Source: Abelmoschus esculentus (lineage: Eukaryota > Streptophyta > Magnoliopsida > Malvales > Malvaceae). From it: a stretch of 64,000 bases of DNA. A model generated the notes under the pieces. It saw nothing but the letters and a program-made list of their open reading frames with translations, ran no database searches and was not told the origin of the DNA. Of this stretch, positions 47,224 through 59,013 are shown piece after piece. Each line of letters opens with the position of its first letter. Position 1 is the first letter of the stretch. Location: NCBI GenBank assembly GCA_035048815.1, contig JAUCBN010000035.1, positions 10,676,501 to 10,740,500 of the forward strand, given 5' to 3'. Position numbers and translations under genes: made by a program.

Positions 47224-48342
47224 TGTTAGTTGATCGATCTTGAAGTATGGCCAAGAGGGGGTGAATCGGCAATTAAAATTTTGATTTGGAAATTTTCGGT
47301 AAAATGCTAGAATTTAAAAGACACGAGATTTATAGTGGTTCAAGCTTCGAACAAGCTCTACATCCACTACCTTAGCTCCCACTAAGGATTTTGAAACCAA
47401 TTCACTAAAGAATTCGACCTTTTTCTCGGTTCAAAGGATAACCGTTATAATTCGAATCAATTCTTCTACCCAAGAATTGATTCAATCCTCACAAGATAAT
47501 ACAAGAGAAAATAGGCAAATAAAAATTCTCTCACAAGAAATATATTGCCCCAATTACAAACAAACTCTCCCCAAACTCAGATTATAAAAGATCAAAGTAA
47601 AGTTACAAGAGTTGGGAGCAAGAATATGCAATGAAATGCTTTGAGTTGGATTAGTGTGCTTGGATGTTGCTTGAGGTTCAATAGTCTTTAATGTTGTTTA
47701 AAACGCTTCATTTTATACCTTCTCATTGATTTCTAACCGTTGTAGTTGTTGGGAATGTAAATATGGCCGTTGAGACTTTATCTTTCCATCATAAATGCAC
47801 TCTGCAGTAGGTGGTATAGAAACACGAGCTACCTGTTTCGAAACAGACCAAGAATAGAAAGAGCCGTTGTGCATTTAATAGTGGGGATATCGATACCCGC
47901 TTCGATACCAAAAGAAATTGTGAAGTTGGGTATCGAACCTAGTTTCGATATAGGCTAACTATCAATCAAATTTTAATTGCCACCAACGGTCAACTCATTT
48001 AATGCTAAAATAGCCTGGAATCATAATTTTAAATATTTTAAAACTAATTAAAAATATACGAAGTTGTTTCGATACCAGGTTCGAAACATGTGTTGGCAGT
48101 GAAAAATGTATCGAACCTTGTTTCGATACTTGTTCTTGATCTCAAGAACAAGACTTAAAAAATCCCAAGTGTATCGATATCTGTCCTTAGGGTATCGATA
48201 CCCTCGTATGAAAAACACTTATAAGGTTATTTCAAAGTTCTTGGTTTGACTTAAAATCAAAAGTTTGACTCAGGAACTTAAAATTTATTTCAAATTGGTC
48301 CTTAAACTTATTTGTTATATCAAAATCAAATTTAGTTTTACA
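47224..48342 (-). repeat. 3' LTR of the SIRE-like copia, 1119 bp
   Basis: Aligns with the 5' LTR; the main difference is a short segment around ggggtgtatcgataccagta (62632-62650) that is missing here near 48010. Followed on its inner side by the minus-strand polypurine tract aaaaagggaaagatt (48343-48357). Confidence 0.9.
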
Positions 48343-49404
48343 ATCTTTCCCTTTTTGATATAACAAAACCACTGAAAATTTTTAAGTTTAAATCAAGCTT
48401 TTGAATTTTAAAAACTTTGAAATTTTGAAAACTTTTGAAGACTCCTCCTTAATATGTGCATGATTTAAAACAAATAATTGATGATGGTTTTCTAAACTTA
48501 AAAACACAAAATTTTTCCCCTTTTTGTTAGATCAAAATCAATGAAAGATATGACAATAATCAAAGCAATCATAACATTAAAGAGAATATAATTCATAAAA
48601 TATCCATAGCATAAAATACTTAAATCCAAATCCAACATAATAAAGTCAAAGCATAAAAAAAATAACCAAGTGCATAAGTTCTAATATGAATGCAAACATA
48701 ATGCTTAAGGAAACATAACTAGTCCTAAAAGCCAATAGCAAAGCATAAGATAGATCTAAGATCAATCATCGGTCATGTCATCACCATCAAGTCCATCATC
48801 ATCATTATTGTCTTCTTCCTCTTCTTCTTCCTTATTAGTATCACCATCGGCATTGTTGAATCTTTGGTTATGATGAAGAGCTTCAAGAGATACTCGCAAG
48901 GAATGTCCTTGAGTCTCTAGGCCCGTCAACCTTGTGTTGATAGCATCGAAACCCGATTAGAATTGAGTCGACATAGTGTCAAGTCTTCCATCCATAGAAT
49001 TCAAACGAGCATTCAAAGTACCAAACTGAGCATCCAAAGAGTCGAACCTCATAGTTAAAAAAGCCATCAAATCAACTTGGCGAAGAGGTTCTGGATCAAC
49101 GGGAGCACGAGGAGGAGAAGGAGGAGAACCTCGAACCCACTCACCATTTGAGACATATTGGAAATGGGCACGATTAAGAGATGTCTCACCTATGATTTCT
49201 TTTAGAGATTCCACCTTGTTAAAAGAACAATCGATTTTCAAATGCAAGATTATAGTGCTGAGAATGCATGCATATGGAAAGCATTGGACAAATGGTGTAG
49301 CACGATTTTGGATATGCCAAATGATGTCCGAGAAGACGATTTGAGCAAGATTGGGTTGAACACCCTCACGAAAGCACTTGATCCAAAAGCTGTCAACTTG
49401 ACGG

Positions 49405-50705
49405 TGTAATAGCCTATAAAAACTCTTTCATACAACCAACCCAAATATTAAGCCCAACAAACCCAATAATAAGCCCAGATCCAAAACCAAACTAAACCCT
49501 AAAATTATAACCTCTTTTTCAACCAAAACCCTAGCCGTCGGTGACCTCTTTGTCGCCGTCGCCCAAGTCGACCATTCCCCGTGAGCCACGTGTCGCTTCA
49601 TCGTTGGAAGAGAAAGCCGACCACCACCTCACCGCCCTTCTCTAACATTCAGATCTGAAAAAGGAGAGATTAGACATGGATATTATGTATTTTAATATGC
49701 ATAAATTTGGGTTATAAAACCCCCATGAAACTATATAAAAGAGGACACGAGATTTAAATGAAAATAGAGACTTTCAAAGTCAAACAAAATCTCCAAAATA
49801 AACCACCTATATACAAACACAAACAACAGAGAGAGGAGAGCCAAATCGGAAATTAAATCAAAAGAAAAAAGGTAAAAAAGAGGTTATATTCGAACACTTA
49901 TATTTAGATCTACTGGCTTGTAGCCATTTTCTTGAAAATCCGAGGCCATATTTGAGTTCGGGGCGACGAGACAACTCGGAGTGTACAAATCTTTTCCTTT
50001 TTTGTCGCTAGCGATGGTGGCCGGCACGGCGGCCGACGATGACCCACGGTGGCAGCAAAGTCGGCCGACAACTCCATGGTGAACGGTAGAAGAGAGAGTT
50101 GAGAGGATTTATATTTTTTTTAAGAGTTGAATGATTAAATGATTTTTTTATGGTTAAAATGGAATATATAAAGCTTCTCAAAGCTACGTCGTTTTGAGTC
50201 CTTTGACCCGCAGATCTGACCCGGAACCGATCCAGAACCCGCTAATAACCCGAAAAAAGGGGGAAATTGCACCCGCAGTCCCTGCATCTTTCTTATCCTT
50301 ATGTTTTTGCTCTCTGGTTTCGGTTTTCATTTAATTTGGTCACTGATTTTCATAATTTGGCCTTAAAATTTTATATTTTATTAAATTTCAATCTTATTTT
50401 CTTTATTTTTGGCCTAATAACTTTGTTTTTTTTGCAGGATGGTCCCTGTTATAGTTATTATTATTTTCATTATATTTTACTAACTTTTTGTTTTATTATA
50501 ATCATATCACCTTTTTAATTTCCACATAGATATTTATATTATTATTAATTATTATATTTATATATTAATGTAATATATATATATATGGAATTCAAAATCC
50601 AGTCTAAATCAATTTTTAATATATACATTATTACCATATTTTATCTTTGACCTTTTTTATATATATTTATATATTATTACCATATTTTGTTGTTGACTTT
50701 TGTTA

Positions 50706-50738
<33 letters not shown>

Positions 50739-51119
50739 ATCTTTGTTATATGGATGTTAATATGTTACCATAATATACACGTTTGACTATTACTATATTA
50801 TTAGTAAAGATAATATTTTATTACATTAGTTATATTTTTATATCATGTTATTTATTAGTATATATGTTTTTATTCTAACTTTAAAATATTAAAAATGGGA
50901 TCACAAATGTTAAAGTAAATACCGAATTTATATTTTCGATTATATAAAATATTTTGTAACCGATAGGTGCCGATTTCGGGCGTTGTAGGGGTGCTCATCC
51001 TTCCCTACGCGTAACAGACTCCCAGACTCAACTCTGGTTCGCAGACTTAATATTTGGTGTTCCAATCGCACCCGGAAAATGATTGATGATGACTCCCCGG
51101 ACTAAAAACGGTGATTACA
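49405..51119 (+). repeat. 5' LTR of the Tat/Ogre-like element, 1715 bp
   Basis: Nine base differences from the 3' LTR were counted by eye in the first ~170 bp. It carries a GC-rich block at 49990-50090, a (TA)n microsatellite (50704-50728), and the ggtgccgatttcgggcgttg / ggtgctcatccttccctacg module near its end, shared with the solo LTR at 6959. Confidence 0.92.
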
Positions 51120-51121
51120 AC

Positions 51122-51139
51122 TGGTGACTCCGCTGGGGA
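51122..51139 (+). other. Primer-binding site of the Tat/Ogre-like element
   Basis: TGGTGACTCCGCTGGGGA, two bases inside the 5' LTR. It resembles TGGCGACTCCACTGGGGA-type sites of Tat/Ogre elements. Confidence 0.75.
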
Positions 51140-51941
51140 TATTTTCGAGAGTCGAGCCTAAAATCGGTTACATTTTATTTAATGATCGAAAATTTAAATT
51201 CGATTTATTTTAATTTTATGATCCTTATTTTATTTATTTTAAAATATTCACTAATATTTTTAAATGTTTTTTTTAGGTCTCCTCATTTCATGAGCTCTCA
51301 ACCCGGGCTCCGTCCATTTGAGTGGGAGCATGAAACCACTCCTTCGTGAGGTTTTGCCTCCGTGTAGGATGGGGAACTGCTTCTGGAATATTTTTCCTTT
51401 TGTCTTCGTTAGATTTATGTCTCCGCATAGACTTAGAGAAACGTATCCCCCTGAATCGTGCTTATTATCCTTAGTAGGGTAATAAATATTATTCTGGTAC
51501 CTTCTAGAACCGAACCACATGTAGTGAGACCTAGAAGCCCACCCCTAGAGCCATGCGAAACTCTGCCCGTTTAGCGGTAACCCTTTTAGGCTTGAGTGTC
51601 TTTATCTGCTATTTATATATAGTTTTTTTTTATCTATTTTAATTTATTCGGTTATTTTAATTTGAACTAACCTTTTTCTTTCCCTTTGATTGCATCATGA
51701 CATATCATAATCATGCATTTTGCATTAATTGTAAAACACCATGAACATGTTTTAAATTTGTTGTATTTCACGAGCATGAAGCATTGATTCATGATTGGTT
51801 CTGAAATTAAATATATCGGAAGAAAATCTAGCATTCTAGATATTAATACAACATTCAAAGTTGTGAACAAATCCCGTGAGTTAAAAAATATACACAAAAA
51901 CCATTTTTTGAATCAGTATCTTCACATTTAGGACATGCATC

Positions 51942-52217
51942 TTGCATTTACATGCATATATTTCAGATTTTGAAGTCGATCCTAGGGACATCCTGTACCA
52001 TCAATATCAGAAGAAGCAAATATTGATCGGTCTAATTCCACAGTGGACACATGTAAAACCTTCGTTCAGGGGAATTTTTGACATTTACATCTACATCATG
52101 CTTAATAAGATTCCACGACCAGGGGCATTTTTCAACGAATTTCAAAATGTAGGATTTTGCTGCCAAGTCAGACTTTTATGTCCCAAAGAGACTGCACCAA
52201 TATGTGAACCTGACTGA
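51942..52217 (+). CDS. Unassigned 91-codon frame in the Tat/Ogre-like interior
   Basis: The frame includes FEVDPRDILYHQYQKKQI and HVKPSFRGIFDIYIYIM. Coding-like sequence seems to continue in another frame after about 52180 (LTEGQRDTFVRIVRALRGK). I do not recognise it; it lies where gag would be expected, so a gag remnant is possible. Confidence 0.35.
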   Translation: MHLHAYISDFEVDPRDILYHQYQKKQILIGLIPQWTHVKPSFRGIFDIYIYIMLNKIPRPGAFFNEFQNVGFCCQVRLLCPKETAPICEPD

Positions 52218-52419
52218 GGGGCAACGTGATACATTCGTGAGGATAGTAAGAGCCCTACGAGGAAAGACATACATCTAAGGCTAAATTCAGATATGCCAGA
52301 AGCAGTCTCAGATGAAGACGTTGAAGCATACTTCCTGAAATATAGACTCAAAAATGATCGAACCCAAGGGAAGATTTGGGCATCTTGAGACCAAGAATTG
52401 CTCAGACCAGCATAGTTTG

Positions 52420-52860
52420 GGGAATCCCTTTTGAGACAATAAAAAATCATGTCACATACATGCATACATTGAAATCATTTTGCTTCTAGGTTCATGCATA
52501 CATTAAAAACACCATGCCTTTAGATTAGGCTCACATCATGCATCCATCCAGGAAAAGAGATTCCAATAAAGATGGTTAAATCAAAGAAGTTCAAGTATCA
52601 TTGCACATGAAAGATCTAGAACCCATTATGACCAGTAGAGTTAGGGGCATCCTTTAAAAAGAAAAATCATGGCATTCATACATTCAAGTATTTTGCATTT
52701 ACAAACCATGCATTTAGATTAAATATGTATTGAGCATAAATTAGGGACAACCTTTGAAAACAGAAATCATGTCATTCATGTATTCAGATATTTTGCAATT
52801 AGACATCATGCATTCAGACTTGACATACATTGAGCATTCATGATGCATATATTTTTGTTT
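52420..52860 (+). repeat. Degenerate repeats around catgcattcatacattc
   Basis: Three blocks repeat the order agggrcancctttraaaa..., aatcatgncattcatnnattca, atattttgca, catgcattyag (near 52425, 52650 and 52743). Spacing is about 90-220 bp. Confidence 0.6.
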
Positions 52861-53249
52861 ATACATATAAACAGGTCCATAGAAGAGACCGAGAGACCTT
52901 AATCAGGGGGCAACAACATGATGACCAACATTTGGCCCCGAGAAGGTCCTAACTACCCATCATGGAGCACCAGAAACAACTTTTTCCCAATGTCGCCTAC
53001 GTCAATGGTGGTTGGTCAATTTTGCTAAAACCTTGCTTTTCTGACAGCTATGTTGAGGATTTTATCTTTATGCAGATCTCATTTTTTTCATATTTGTATA
53101 GACGGTACATGTGAATTAAAACTATTTTGAGAGAAAAAAAAAGAAAAAAATGAAAAATGAAAAAATAAAAAAATGAAAAAACAAAATGTGAAAGAATAAA
53201 AATGAAATGAAAAAATCGACAAAGACATGCAGAAACAAGACATTGGACA

Positions 53250-53790
53250 ATTCAAATATCCTTCAAAAATCCATTTTCACGAATGGTCAAAGGAAATCCA
53301 TTCTTTTGGAAAAATCCAATCTTGTGATTGGTACAAACTGATTGTACCCAAGGTAATGGTACAGTTAGCCCGGAGAAAACGGCTACCGTTAAAGGCAAAA
53401 CAAATCCGTTAATCCCTGTGCATTTGGGAAAAATGCATTGATAAGGACCATCCGAATGTTCATTGAAATCCATTTTTATGAATGGTCAAAGAATTAAATC
53501 CTTGGTATCAATTGATTATACCCAGAGTAATGGTACAGCTAGCACGGAGCAAACGACTACCGGTAAAGGCAAAACAAATCCCTGTGCATTTGGGAAAAAT
53601 GCATTGATAAGGACCATTCAAACGCCCATTGAAATCCATTGTTATAAATGGTCAAGAATTTAAATCCTTGATACCAACTGTTTGTACCTAGAGTAATGGT
53701 ATAGCTAGCCCGGAGCAAACGGTTACAGGTAAAGGCGAATCAAATCCGTTGATCCTTGTGTATTTGGGAAAAATGCAAAGAAGATATATG
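53250..53790 (+). repeat. Three-copy tandem repeat, period about 166-174 bp
   Basis: gggaaaaatgca occurs at 53426, 53592 and 53766; each copy also has atnnnngaatggtcaa, gtaatggtacagytagc and the ggagcaaacgrctac or equivalent. Close to, but unrelated in sequence to, the array that follows. Confidence 0.85.
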
Positions 53791-53829
53791 ATATCAATTG
53801 AAGACACGTTCAAATAAGATATTCAGATC

Positions 53830-55150
53830 TTCTAGACTTGATCTTACCCCCTCCATTGATGGAGTGGATAGATCTCATTCGATCTTACTTCTCCGTTGAT
53901 GGCGCAGTAGGATCTAAATCACAGATTTGATCTCGTCCCCGTTGATGGTACGTCGAGATCCCATTCAAGCATGCTTCTCCGTTGATGGCGCAGTATGATC
54001 CAGACTTGATCATACCCCTCCGTTGATGGAGTGGATAGATTCAACTCAGTCCTACTTCTCCGTTGATGGCGCAGTAGGATCCAAATCACAGACTTGATCT
54101 CGTCCCCGTTGATGGTGTGGCCAGATCCCATTCAATCCCGCTTCTCCGTTGATGGCGTAGTATGATCCAAACTTGATCTTACCCCTCTGTTGATGGAGTG
54201 GATAGATCTCAACTCAGTCCTGCTTCTCCGTTGATGGCGCAGTAGGATCCAAATTACAGACTTGATCTCGTCCTCGTTGATGGTGTAGCCAGATCCAATT
54301 TAATCATGCTTCTCTGTTGATGGAACAATATGATCTAGACTTGATCTTACCCTCTCCGTTGATGGAGTGGATAGATCCAACTCAGTCATGTTTCTCCGTT
54401 GATGGCGTAATAGGATTCGAATTATAGACTTGATCTCGTCCCCGTTGATGGTGTAGCCAGATCCAATTTAATCATGCTTCTCCGTTGATGGAACAGTATG
54501 ATCTAGACTTGATCTTACCCCCTCCGTTGATGGAGTGGATAGATCCAACTCAGTCATGTTTCTCCGTTGATGGCGTAATAGGATTCGAATTATAGACTTG
54601 ATCTCGTCCCCGTTGATGGTGTGGCCGGATCCATTTTAATCATGCTTCTTCGTTGATGGAGCAGTATGATCCAGACTTGATCTTACCCCTCCGTTGATGG
54701 AGTGGATAGATCCAACCCGGTCTTGTTTCTCCGTTGATGGCGTAATAGGATTTGAATTACAGACTTGATCTCGTCCCCGTTGATGGTGTGGCCAGATCCG
54801 ATTTAATCATGCTTCTCCGTTGATGGAATAGTATGATCCAAACTTGATCTTACCCCTCCGTTGATGGAGTGGATAGATCCAACTCAGTCCTACTTCTCTG
54901 TTGATGGCGTAGTAGGATCCAAATTGCAGACTTGATCTCGTCCCCGTTAATGGTGTGGCCAGATCCCATTCAATCATGCTTCTCCATTGATGGCGCAGTA
55001 TGATCCAAACTTAATCTTACCTCTCCGTTGATGGAGTGGATAGATCCAACCCGATCATGTTTCTCCGTTGATGGCGGAGTAGGATCCAAGTTGCTGAAAT
55101 GTTATCTTACCCCTCCGTTGATGGTGTGGATAAGATCCAACCTTACACTT
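53830..55150 (+). repeat. 168-bp higher-order tandem array built from ~42-bp cgttgatgg monomers
   Basis: The anchor atcttaccc (or variant) occurs at 53841, 54009, 54176, 54344, 54512, 54680, 54847 and 55014, i.e. spacing 168, 167, 168, 168, 168, 167 and 167. Each 168-bp unit contains four cgttgatgg-bearing monomers of about 40-46 bp with distinct flanks (gagtggatagatcc; gcgcagtaggatcc; gtgtggccagatcc; gcgcagtatgatcc). Degenerate monomers continue to about 55250. Short frames across it are not genes. Confidence 0.95.
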
Positions 55151-55259
55151 CAAGACTTGCCTCTTCGATCTAACAAGTTCTCATTCTACCATTGATGTCG
55201 TAAGCATATCACAATTTGATCAGTCTTGTTTTACCGTTGATGGTATAGCTAGACCAAAT

Positions 55260-55771
55260 TTTGATTTACAGATATTACATCAAAAAAAAGGAAAAATATA
55301 TGTCAGATCATGCTTCTTCATCGGATGTAGCTGAATCTAGCTTGGCGGCCCTTGCCTATCTGTCAATGTTGTAGTTAGATCAAGTTTTCTCCAAAGATGG
55401 CAACATCATGAGTACCGTAGCAAGCCAAACTTATTTTGCCTCCTTCAACGGTTCAGCCGCAACTTTTGTTCTCAATGGATCTCCTCATTTTGAAGATTTT
55501 GTCAACAAGAGCGGTGGAGTAGACCAAGTTAAAGCTCCAGTAGAAGAAGCGGTGACCAAAAAACCTCAACCTTACCATTAGAACCACAACTTTACCAAAA
55601 GAACCACAACTTTAATAGAAAAACCATAATCTTACCAAAAAGAACCTCAACCTCACCAAAGAAAAACCTTCGTCTTACCAAAGATGAATCCTAAAACCAT
55701 ACCAAGCGAAATGTGTTATTCTTTGTCTTTGCTCTATTATCGTTACACAATAATGAGCAAAGAGGGGCAGC
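55260..55771 (+). other. Tail of the Tat/Ogre-like interior and polypurine tract
   Basis: Contains short repeats of accacaactttacca/aacctcaaccttacca (about 55555-55690) and then caaagaggggcagc directly before the 3' LTR. No gene. Confidence 0.6.
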
Positions 55772-57481
55772 TGTAATAACCCATAAAAACCCTTTCATAC
55801 AACTAACCCAAATATTAAGCCCAACAAACCCAATAATAAGCCCAGATCCAAAACCAAACTAAAAACTAAAATTATAACCTCTTTTCCAACCAAAACCCTA
55901 GCCGTCGGTGACCTCTCTGCCGCCGTCGCCCAAGTCGACCATTCCCCGTGAGCCACGTATCGCTTCATTGTTGGAGGAGAAAGCCGGCCACCGCCCTATC
56001 GCCCTTCTCTGACATTCAAATCTGAAAAAGGAAAGATTAGACATAGATATTATGTATTTTAATATGCATAAATTTGGGTTATAAAACCCCCATGAAAATA
56101 TATAAAAGAGGATACGAGATTTGAATGAAAATAGAGACTTTCAAAGTAAAAAAAAATCTCTAGAATAAACCACCCATATACAAACACAAACAATAGAGAG
56201 AAGAGAGCCAAATCGGAAATTAAATCGGAAGAAAAAAGGTAAAAAAAAGGTTATATTTGAACACTTATCTTCAGATCTACTGGTTTGTAGCCACTTTCTT
56301 GAAAATCCGAGGCCATATTTGAGTTCGGGGCGACGAGACAACTCGGAAAGTACAAATCTTTTCCTTTTTCGTCGTCGGCAACGACGGTTGGCACGGCGAC
56401 CGACAATGACCCACGATGGCAGAAAAGTCGGCCGACAACTCCATGGTAACCGGTAGAAGAGAGAGTTGAGAGGATTTAAATTTTTTTTAAGAGTTGAATG
56501 ATTAAATGATTTTTTTATGGTTAAAATGGAATATATAAAGCTTCTCAAAACTACGTCGTTTTAAGTCCCTTAACCCGCTGATCTGACCCAGAACCGACCC
56601 AGAACCCGCTAATAACCAGAAAAGAGGGGGAAATTGCACCCGCAGTTCCTGCATCTTCCGTATCCTTATGTTTTTGCTCTTTGGTTTTGGTTTTCATTTA
56701 ATTTGGTCAATGATTTTCATAATTTGGCCTTAAAGTTTTATATTTTATTAAATTTTAGTCATATTTTCTTTATTTTTGGCCTAATAACTTTGTTTTTTTG
56801 CAGGATGGTCTCTGTTATAGTTATTATTATTTTCATTATATTTTACTAACTTTTTTGTTTTATTATAATCCTATCACCTTTTTAATTTCCACATAGATAT
56901 TTATATTATTATTAATTATTATATTTATATATTAATGTAATATATATATATATATATGGAATCCAAAATCTGGTCTAAATCAATTTTTATTATATACATT
57001 ATTACCATATTTTGTTTTTGACCTTTTTTATATATATTTATATATTATTACCATATTTTTTTATTGACTTTTGTTATATATATATATATTTTAATTTTTA
57101 TCTTTGTTATATGGATGTTAATATGTTATCATAATATACACGTTTGACTATTACTATATTATTAGCAAAGATAATATTTTATTACATTAGTTATATTTTT
57201 ATATCATGTTATTTATTAGTATATAGGTTTTTATTCTAACTTTAAAATATTAAAAATGGGATCAGAAATGTTAAAGTAAATATCGAATTTATATTTTTTG
57301 ATTATATAAAATATTTTACAACCGATAGGTGCCGATTTCGGGCATTGTAGGGGTGTTCATCCTTCCCTACGCGTAACAGACTCCCGGACTCAACTCTGGT
57401 TCGCAGACTTGATATTTAGTGTTCCAATCGCACCCGGAAAATGATTGGTGGCGACTCCCCGGACCAAAAACGATGATTACA
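55772..57481 (+). repeat. 3' LTR of the Tat/Ogre-like element, 1710 bp
   Basis: Co-linear with the 5' LTR, with microsatellite length differences near 56940 and 57075. It is followed directly by the TSD gacgg. Confidence 0.92.
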
Positions 57482-58031
57482 GACGGATCCGAGAATACCC
57501 ACCATTTGATGGACGAATCCACCAAGAAATGATAAGATAAAGAAAACGATCGTGCACGTCAAGTGAGGTGACCAAACCGGTGAAAGAACCAAGAGAATCT
57601 TCATCCTCAACACACTTGTCCTCAAGACCAAAAACATCGACAAAAGTAGAGGCATTAATAGTAAAGAATTTGCCCATGAGGAAAGACTCAATTGCCACTA
57701 CTTTGCTCTTGTCCAAAGATAGAATACATTTGGCATTGGCGTAAAATATAAGGATAAGAGTTGCAAAGAACTTGCCGATATGGGTGAGAAACCTCAAGAA
57801 CTTCCAATCGATGATTCTGTCATAATATTTGAAAGGGAACTTGTGTGAGGTTATGAATTGAATATCTACACACCGTTCCTTTTTGAGATGGTGATTACGG
57901 TAGAGATTGAAGTTGTTAATCCTACGATTTGTGTCCAAACTCTTTGCGAAGACTTATTCAATATCAACTCGTGAAACACGAGATGATGATAAAGAGCCGG
58001 CTTCGGTATGAGATTGTTTCTTCGGTGCCAT

Positions 58032-59013
58032 GATCTAGGGATAGAAGAAAATTTTTGATTAGTTTCTTAAAAATATGTATGCTCTAACAACCTATTTCAA
58101 TCCTATTTATCAATAATTCAAGGTATTTGAGCATTTAAAATAAAATTTTTAAAATTTAGTGAAAAACAAATACGATAAAATCGATTTATATTCGAACGAT
58201 AAGATTTTTGATTTTGAAGAATTTTTGTAGGATTATGAAAACCCATACAATAAGCATTCAAAATATGTTCAAAAACATAATTTTAACAATCTATAATCAA
58301 ACGAAAATAAGGTTTTTCGAAAAATTACCTTGATTATGGATTAAGAAGAAACTGTGGTTAATGAAGCATCGTTTGATGATATAATGTAGGGCTTGATGAG
58401 TATAATAAAATCCCTCAAAGAAATAGTTTAATTTGGTGTTAAAACGAATGGATTTGAGAGGGTTTTAAAAAAGTGGATGACTAGAGTTTTGTGATTTAAA
58501 TCTGTGAAGTGTTTTAATGAGATTAAAATTAGGTTTAAAGTGTTTTAAAGCAATCTGCGTCCTCAAGTATCAATACCGATATCAAAACACCCTGTTTCGA
58601 TGCTAGTATCGAACCACAGGTATCGAAACTGGGATCGGTACTTGTTCTTCCCAAAAAAATCCTAGATGGACTGATGAATAGATATCGAAACAGGTGTTAG
58701 CTGTATCGATACCCTCGACTTTGCTTTGCATTTTAGGCTTCTAAAAGTATTAGAAATGAGTCTCTAAAACCCCTAGAAGCATGCATATGATGTTATGACA
58801 TGATTAGTATGCATGAACAAGTTCATACTCCCCCTAGCAACATGCATAGAAGCATCAAGATATAAAAACAACATAGGCATGATTCATTCAAGATTCAAGC
58901 TAATTTGCAAAAAGATAACAATTAAGAAGTCAAGATAGGCTAGTTAGACCTAACTCTCTCCTAAGGGTCCAAAAGCGCTCTTTATCTAAAGGTTTGGTAA
59001 AAATATCCGCTAA
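58032..59013. other. Non-coding spacer between pol and extra ORF of the SIRE-like element
   Basis: No frame of interest. It contains a cluster of degenerate gtatcgatacc-type motifs at about 58565-58720, like those in the LTRs. Confidence 0.6.

Larger units (their letters stand above)
49405..57481 (+). mobile_element. Tat/Ogre-like gypsy element, 8077 bp, apparently non-autonomous
   Basis: LTRs of 1715 bp (49405-51119) and 1710 bp (55772-57481) start TGTAATARCC and end GATTACA. The perfect 5-bp TSD gacgg lies at 49400-49404 and 57482-57486. The primer-binding site TGGTGACTCCGCTGGGGA (51122-51139) resembles the tRNA-Arg-type site of Tat/Ogre elements. A polypurine run caaagaggggcag precedes the 3' LTR. 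The 4.65-kb interior has no recognisable gag, protease, RT, RNase H or integrase. It holds a 91-codon unassigned frame (51942-52217) and three different tandem-repeat zones. Transposition must have used proteins from a relative. Confidence 0.92.
48762..58031 (-). pseudogene. Extra ORF of the SIRE-like element, split by a gypsy insertion
   Basis: The start lies at 58031 (MAPKKQSHTEAGSLSSSR). Segment 1 reaches 57482 (DWKFLRFLTHIGKFFATLI, VVAIESFLMGKFFTINAS, YLIISWWIRPSNGG). The nested element occupies 49405-57481. Segment 2 (49404-48762) resumes in the same frame once one TSD copy is discounted and contains VFSDIIWHIQNRA, then PSPPRAPVDPEPLRQVD, heptad-like repeats (LDAQFGTLNARLNSMDGRLD) and an acidic Glu/Asp tail. 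Two in-frame stops occur (after SRVDIE and after DTMSTQF). The uninterrupted length would be about 395 codons. It resembles what I remember as the putative plant transposon protein family; its role is unknown. Its position matches the env-like slot of SIRE elements, but I see no clear signal peptide or fusion motif. Confidence 0.7.

Noticed and set aside
53919..54131. Repeated minus-strand frame in the cgttgatgg array
   Set aside because: It repeats with the DNA unit and is explained by the tandem array; start and end are arbitrary.
53830..55250. Possible CRISPR-like array (regular short repeats)
   Set aside because: Spacers are themselves repeated every fourth unit, monomers are diverged and the setting is a plant retrotransposon.
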